Shown here piece by piece: positions 5,781 to 7,810 of a stretch of 7,810 nucleotides of DNA. The position numbers and the translations under genes are program-made. The notes beneath the pieces are model-generated. The model was given only the letters and a program-made list of their open reading frames with translations, did not search any database and was not told the DNA's origin. The stretch lies in NCBI GenBank assembly GCA_046705285.1, contig JBJKQK010000201.1:1-7810 (forward strand). Direction: 5' to 3'. Source of the DNA: SCRD01 sp046705285. GTDB lineage: Bacteria; Acidobacteriota; Terriglobia; UBA7540. The number at the start of each line of letters is the position of its first letter. Within the stretch, counting starts at the first letter, position 1.

Positions 5781-7415
5781 TTAGCGTTCATCGATTACCT
5801 TGCGGTGCCAATCTTCTTTTGGAAAATTCGGCGTCGGGTAAAACGGAGGCGGATTCCGCTGGTCCTTGTCAAACGGAGCGATGCCTGTTGTGTGCAGATA
5901 CCAGATGGCGAGTTGCCGTTCCAGTTCCTGCTGGACGCCGGCAACCGCTGCATCTCCGTATAGATTGTGCAGTTCGTGCGGGTCTTGGCCGTAGGCGTAA
6001 AGCTCGCTCTGCCCACTGGGACGCAGGATGAGCTTGTGGCTGTGCGTACGAACCATTGCCACGCGAGTGATCATTTGCGGCTCGGTCAGTTGCAGGTGCG
6101 TTTTGGGATAGTAGATGGACTGCTTCGGCAGCGGAATCTCAAAACACTGCGGCTCATAGATGTTGTAACCGCCTTCGCTGAACGCCGCGCGGTCCGGGTC
6201 GCCGGGCCCGCCGTGGATTTGCGGCAGCAGGCTGCGCGCAAAGTGCGTGTGCTGCGCCTCAATGCCTGCCAGGTCAAGACAGGTGGCCATCACATCGAAG
6301 AGTTCCACGAGGTTCTCAGCAGCGTGGCCGCGTGCTCCGCCCGGCACCCGTGCGATCACCGGAACGTGCGTCAGATCGTCGCACAGGTCGCTGGGCCATT
6401 TTTCGACCAGCCCGTAGTCGCCCGCGTAGTCCCCGTGATCGGAGAGAACCATCACCGCCGTATCGTCCGCGTGGCCGGTGCGTTCCACCGCTTCCAGCAA
6501 CTCACCCAGCAGCCAGTCCGTATAGCTCACCATTCCCAGATAGACTGCGCGAATCTTGCGAAAGGTGCTCTCCGGCAGCGTATTGATGTGGTAGGCCGTG
6601 CGAATTCCTTCGTAAAAGTTGGGCTTGCGAGGCAGTCCGATGGGCTTCAGCGGAGGCAGTTCGGCCGGGTCATAAAGGTCATGGAAGCCTTCGGGCGCGC
6701 CGTAAGGCGGATGCGGCGACGTCAGTGGAAGAAACAGGCAGAACGGCCGCTCCCGGTTCTTGCGCTCAAGGACTCGGATGCCGTTTTGGACGTGAAAATA
6801 GTCCTCCGTGTCACGCCGGTCGCCGCCCTGTGTGTAAAGAAAGGAGTAATAGTGCGGATCTCCGAACGGCCAGGGATTGTGCGGAAACCGCTGAGGCCCG
6901 TGCTCCGGGTGTGGCAAGTTGTTCCACGCCGTCACGCTCTGGTAAAAGCTTTGTGCCGCCAGCGCGTCGTTCTTCCCGTACCAGAATACGTCGTACCCGT
7001 TGTCTTTGAGGTAGCGAAACAGATTCGGCTCGTTGGGCCGTAGAAAGTAATAGAGGCTGCGGTGGCCCCGCACACTGGTGGGCCATCCAGTCAGCAGGCT
7101 GCAGCGAGACGCGCCGCAAACGGGATATTGCACGTAGCAGTTTGAAAACCGCGTCCCATCGGCCGCCAGCTTGTCCATGTTCGGAGTGCGGCAAACCGGG
7201 TTGCCAAAACAGGAGAGGGCATCCGCCCGCAATTCGTCGGGCATAAAGAGGATCAGGTTCGGTCTTACACTCCCTGTTTGTGGGACTTCAGCATGTGAAG
7301 CCCCTGAAACATCAGTTCCGCCCACCCCAAGGCCCGCTGCTAAGGACATGCCCGAAACGCCCAGAAACTTTCGTCGCGAAATGTCATTCTTGTCCACTGA
7401 CGTATTCCCCTTCAT
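5781..7415 (-). CDS. Tat-exported type I (formylglycine) sulfatase
   Basis: A 544-residue alkaline-phosphatase-superfamily sulfatase of family S1, which hydrolyses sulfate esters. The N-terminus carries a twin-arginine signal (SRRKFLG, R14-R15) followed by an alanine/glycine-rich segment, so it is exported folded. The core starts at NLILFMPDELRADAL (53-67), with metal-ligand candidate D60. The sulfatase signature is CGASRCSLLTG, with C100 the residue converted to formylglycine and R104 conserved. Other active-site candidates are H235 (TSPHPPYG), D326-H327 (SDHGDYAGDYG) and K339 (VEKW). The C-terminal subdomain keeps the usual HKLILRPSG...ELYAYGQDPHELHNLY pattern of sulfatases. I start it at ATG 7415 because it is the nearest ATG before the Tat motif; a GTG at 7397 with a better ribosome site is a real alternative. 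The frame is open upstream only to a TTG (7649) with no family-like sequence. Substrate unknown; pairing with a GH31 suggests a sulfated glycan. Confidence 0.93.
   Translation of the reverse strand: MKGNTSVDKNDISRRKFLGVSGMSLAAGLGVGGTDVSGASHAEVPQTGSVRPNLILFMPDELRADALSCFGNPVCRTPNMDKLAADGTRFSNCYVQYPVCGASRCSLLTGWPTSVRGHRSLYYFLRPNEPNLFRYLKDNGYDVFWYGKNDALAAQSFYQSVTAWNNLPHPEHGPQRFPHNPWPFGDPHYYSFLYTQGGDRRDTEDYFHVQNGIRVLERKNRERPFCLFLPLTSPHPPYGAPEGFHDLYDPAELPPLKPIGLPRKPNFYEGIRTAYHINTLPESTFRKIRAVYLGMVSYTDWLLGELLEAVERTGHADDTAVMVLSDHGDYAGDYGLVEKWPSDLCDDLTHVPVIARVPGGARGHAAENLVELFDVMATCLDLAGIEAQHTHFARSLLPQIHGGPGDPDRAAFSEGGYNIYEPQCFEIPLPKQSIYYPKTHLQLTEPQMITRVAMVRTHSHKLILRPSGQSELYAYGQDPHELHNLYGDAAVAGVQQELERQLAIWYLHTTGIAPFDKDQRNPPPFYPTPNFPKEDWHRKVIDER
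7407..7412 (-). promoter_or_regulatory. AAGGGG ribosome-site candidate favouring a GTG start at 7397
   Basis: The sequence just after ATG 7415 reads AAGGGG and stands 9 nt before an in-frame GTG (7397-7395). ATG 7415 itself is preceded by a sequence with no evident Shine-Dalgarno match. If the GTG is used, the protein begins six residues later (M-DKNDISRRKFLG), still with a complete Tat signal. The choice does not change the function. Confidence 0.4.
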
Positions 7416-7474
7416 GCTTATGTTTGCACTCGTCTGAGATTCTTGAGGTGTATGAATCTGAAGTCCGCCGCAAC

Positions 7475-7501
7475 AGGATATCCTCGTGCCTCCCGGGAGG
7501 C
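7475..7501. promoter_or_regulatory. Two adjacent perfect palindromes in the sulfatase leader
   Basis: AGGATATCCT (7475-7484) and GCCTCCCGGGAGGC (7488-7501) are both exact palindromes and are separated by three bases. They lie 60-86 bp upstream of the sulfatase ATG. They could be operator sites for a dimeric regulator of the sulfatase-GH31 pair, or the second could form a small GC hairpin (5-bp stem, CCGG loop) in the transcript. No promoter could be placed with confidence next to them. Confidence 0.35.
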
Positions 7502-7784
7502 CTTCCGGCTCTGCCAGGGTGGTAGTGGAAGTTTGCCAGAAACGGAAGTCCATCGCAGAAACTCGTGAACGTGAACCACCAAAGCACACGAGAAGCAGAT
7601 TCACGATGGACGAGAGAGAAAGCTTAAACCACACGAAGTGAGAGTGCAAATATCATGTGATTGTTGCTCCGAAGCACCCTCTTAAGCCGTTGTAGGGAGA
7701 GTTGAGGGGATATCTCGGAGAGGTGTTCCGGCGGTCGGGGGGAGCAGAAGCAGAGTCGGATTGAAAAAGGGCGCCTGATGCGTG

Positions 7785-7801
7785 ATCGTGTTCACATCGT
7801 G
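7785..7801. repeat. Tandem ATCGTG repeat with 11-bp period
   Basis: ATCGTG occurs at 7785-7790 and again at 7796-7801, separated by 5 bp. An overlapping pair of 8-mers, CGTGATCG at 7781-7788 and 7798-7805, repeats at 17 bp. One-turn spacing of hexamers is the arrangement bound by tandem-dimer regulators. It sits at the window edge, so the gene it serves may lie outside. Confidence 0.3.
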
Positions 7802-7810
7802 ATCGGACCT

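Larger units (their letters stand above)
7416..7810. other. Gene-free leader upstream of the sulfatase
   Basis: About 395 bp without a convincing gene. The sulfatase frame extends upstream to 7649, but the added residues show no signal or domain and begin at a TTG. Seen here are the twin palindromes at 7475-7501 and a tandem ATCGTG pair at 7785-7801. A weak promoter candidate on the minus strand is TTGCAC (7649-7644), a 17-bp spacer and TAAGCT (7626-7621), of which the -10 match is poor. Confidence 0.5.

Noticed and set aside
5967..7043. 358-codon open frame on the plus strand opposite the sulfatase
   Set aside because: It lies fully antisense to a clear sulfatase, has no recognisable domain, and long antisense frames are common opposite GC-rich genes.
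7416..7649. N-terminal extension of the sulfatase to a TTG start at 7649
   Set aside because: It would bury the twin-arginine signal about 90 residues inside the protein, and the added residues look like translated leader DNA.

Overview
The window looks like chromosomal DNA of a moderately GC-rich, soil-type, Gram-negative glycan degrader. Acidobacteriota (Terriglobia-like) is my best guess and Verrucomicrobia or Planctomycetes are alternatives. This rests on style only: a Tat-exported sulfatase beside a secreted GH31 glycosidase, and a short DUF4118-type KdpD histidine kinase. No marker gene fixes the taxon. All five real genes lie on the minus strand, so the window reads from right to left.

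Right block (about 7810 to 3295): a gene-free leader of about 400 bp carries palindromes and a short tandem repeat. It is followed by a Tat-signal sulfatase and, 38 bp later, a secreted GH31 alpha-glycosidase (alpha-xylosidase/alpha-glucosidase type) that may be a lipoprotein. The spacing suggests one operon that desulfates and then cleaves an alpha-linked glycan outside the cytoplasm. No transporter, SusCD pair or regulator for it is in view.

Middle (3294 to 2523): about 770 bp with no convincing gene. It has a GC-rich part with strong small palindromes (about 2850-3260) that looks like intergenic repeat or decayed DNA, and a 28-bp inverted repeat just upstream of the kinase gene.

Left block (2522 to 1): a KdpD-like kinase lacking the cytoplasmic N-terminal sensor half, and a KdpE response regulator overlapping it by 4 bp. 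After a 217-bp gap comes the start of an APC-family permease that runs off the window. The gap holds three copies of a TTTAY motif spaced exactly 11 bp apart, closely resembling the direct-repeat site of E. coli KdpE. No kdpFABC pump genes are present. The most interesting reading is an orphan KdpDE pair that controls an adjacent APC permease instead of the Kdp pump.
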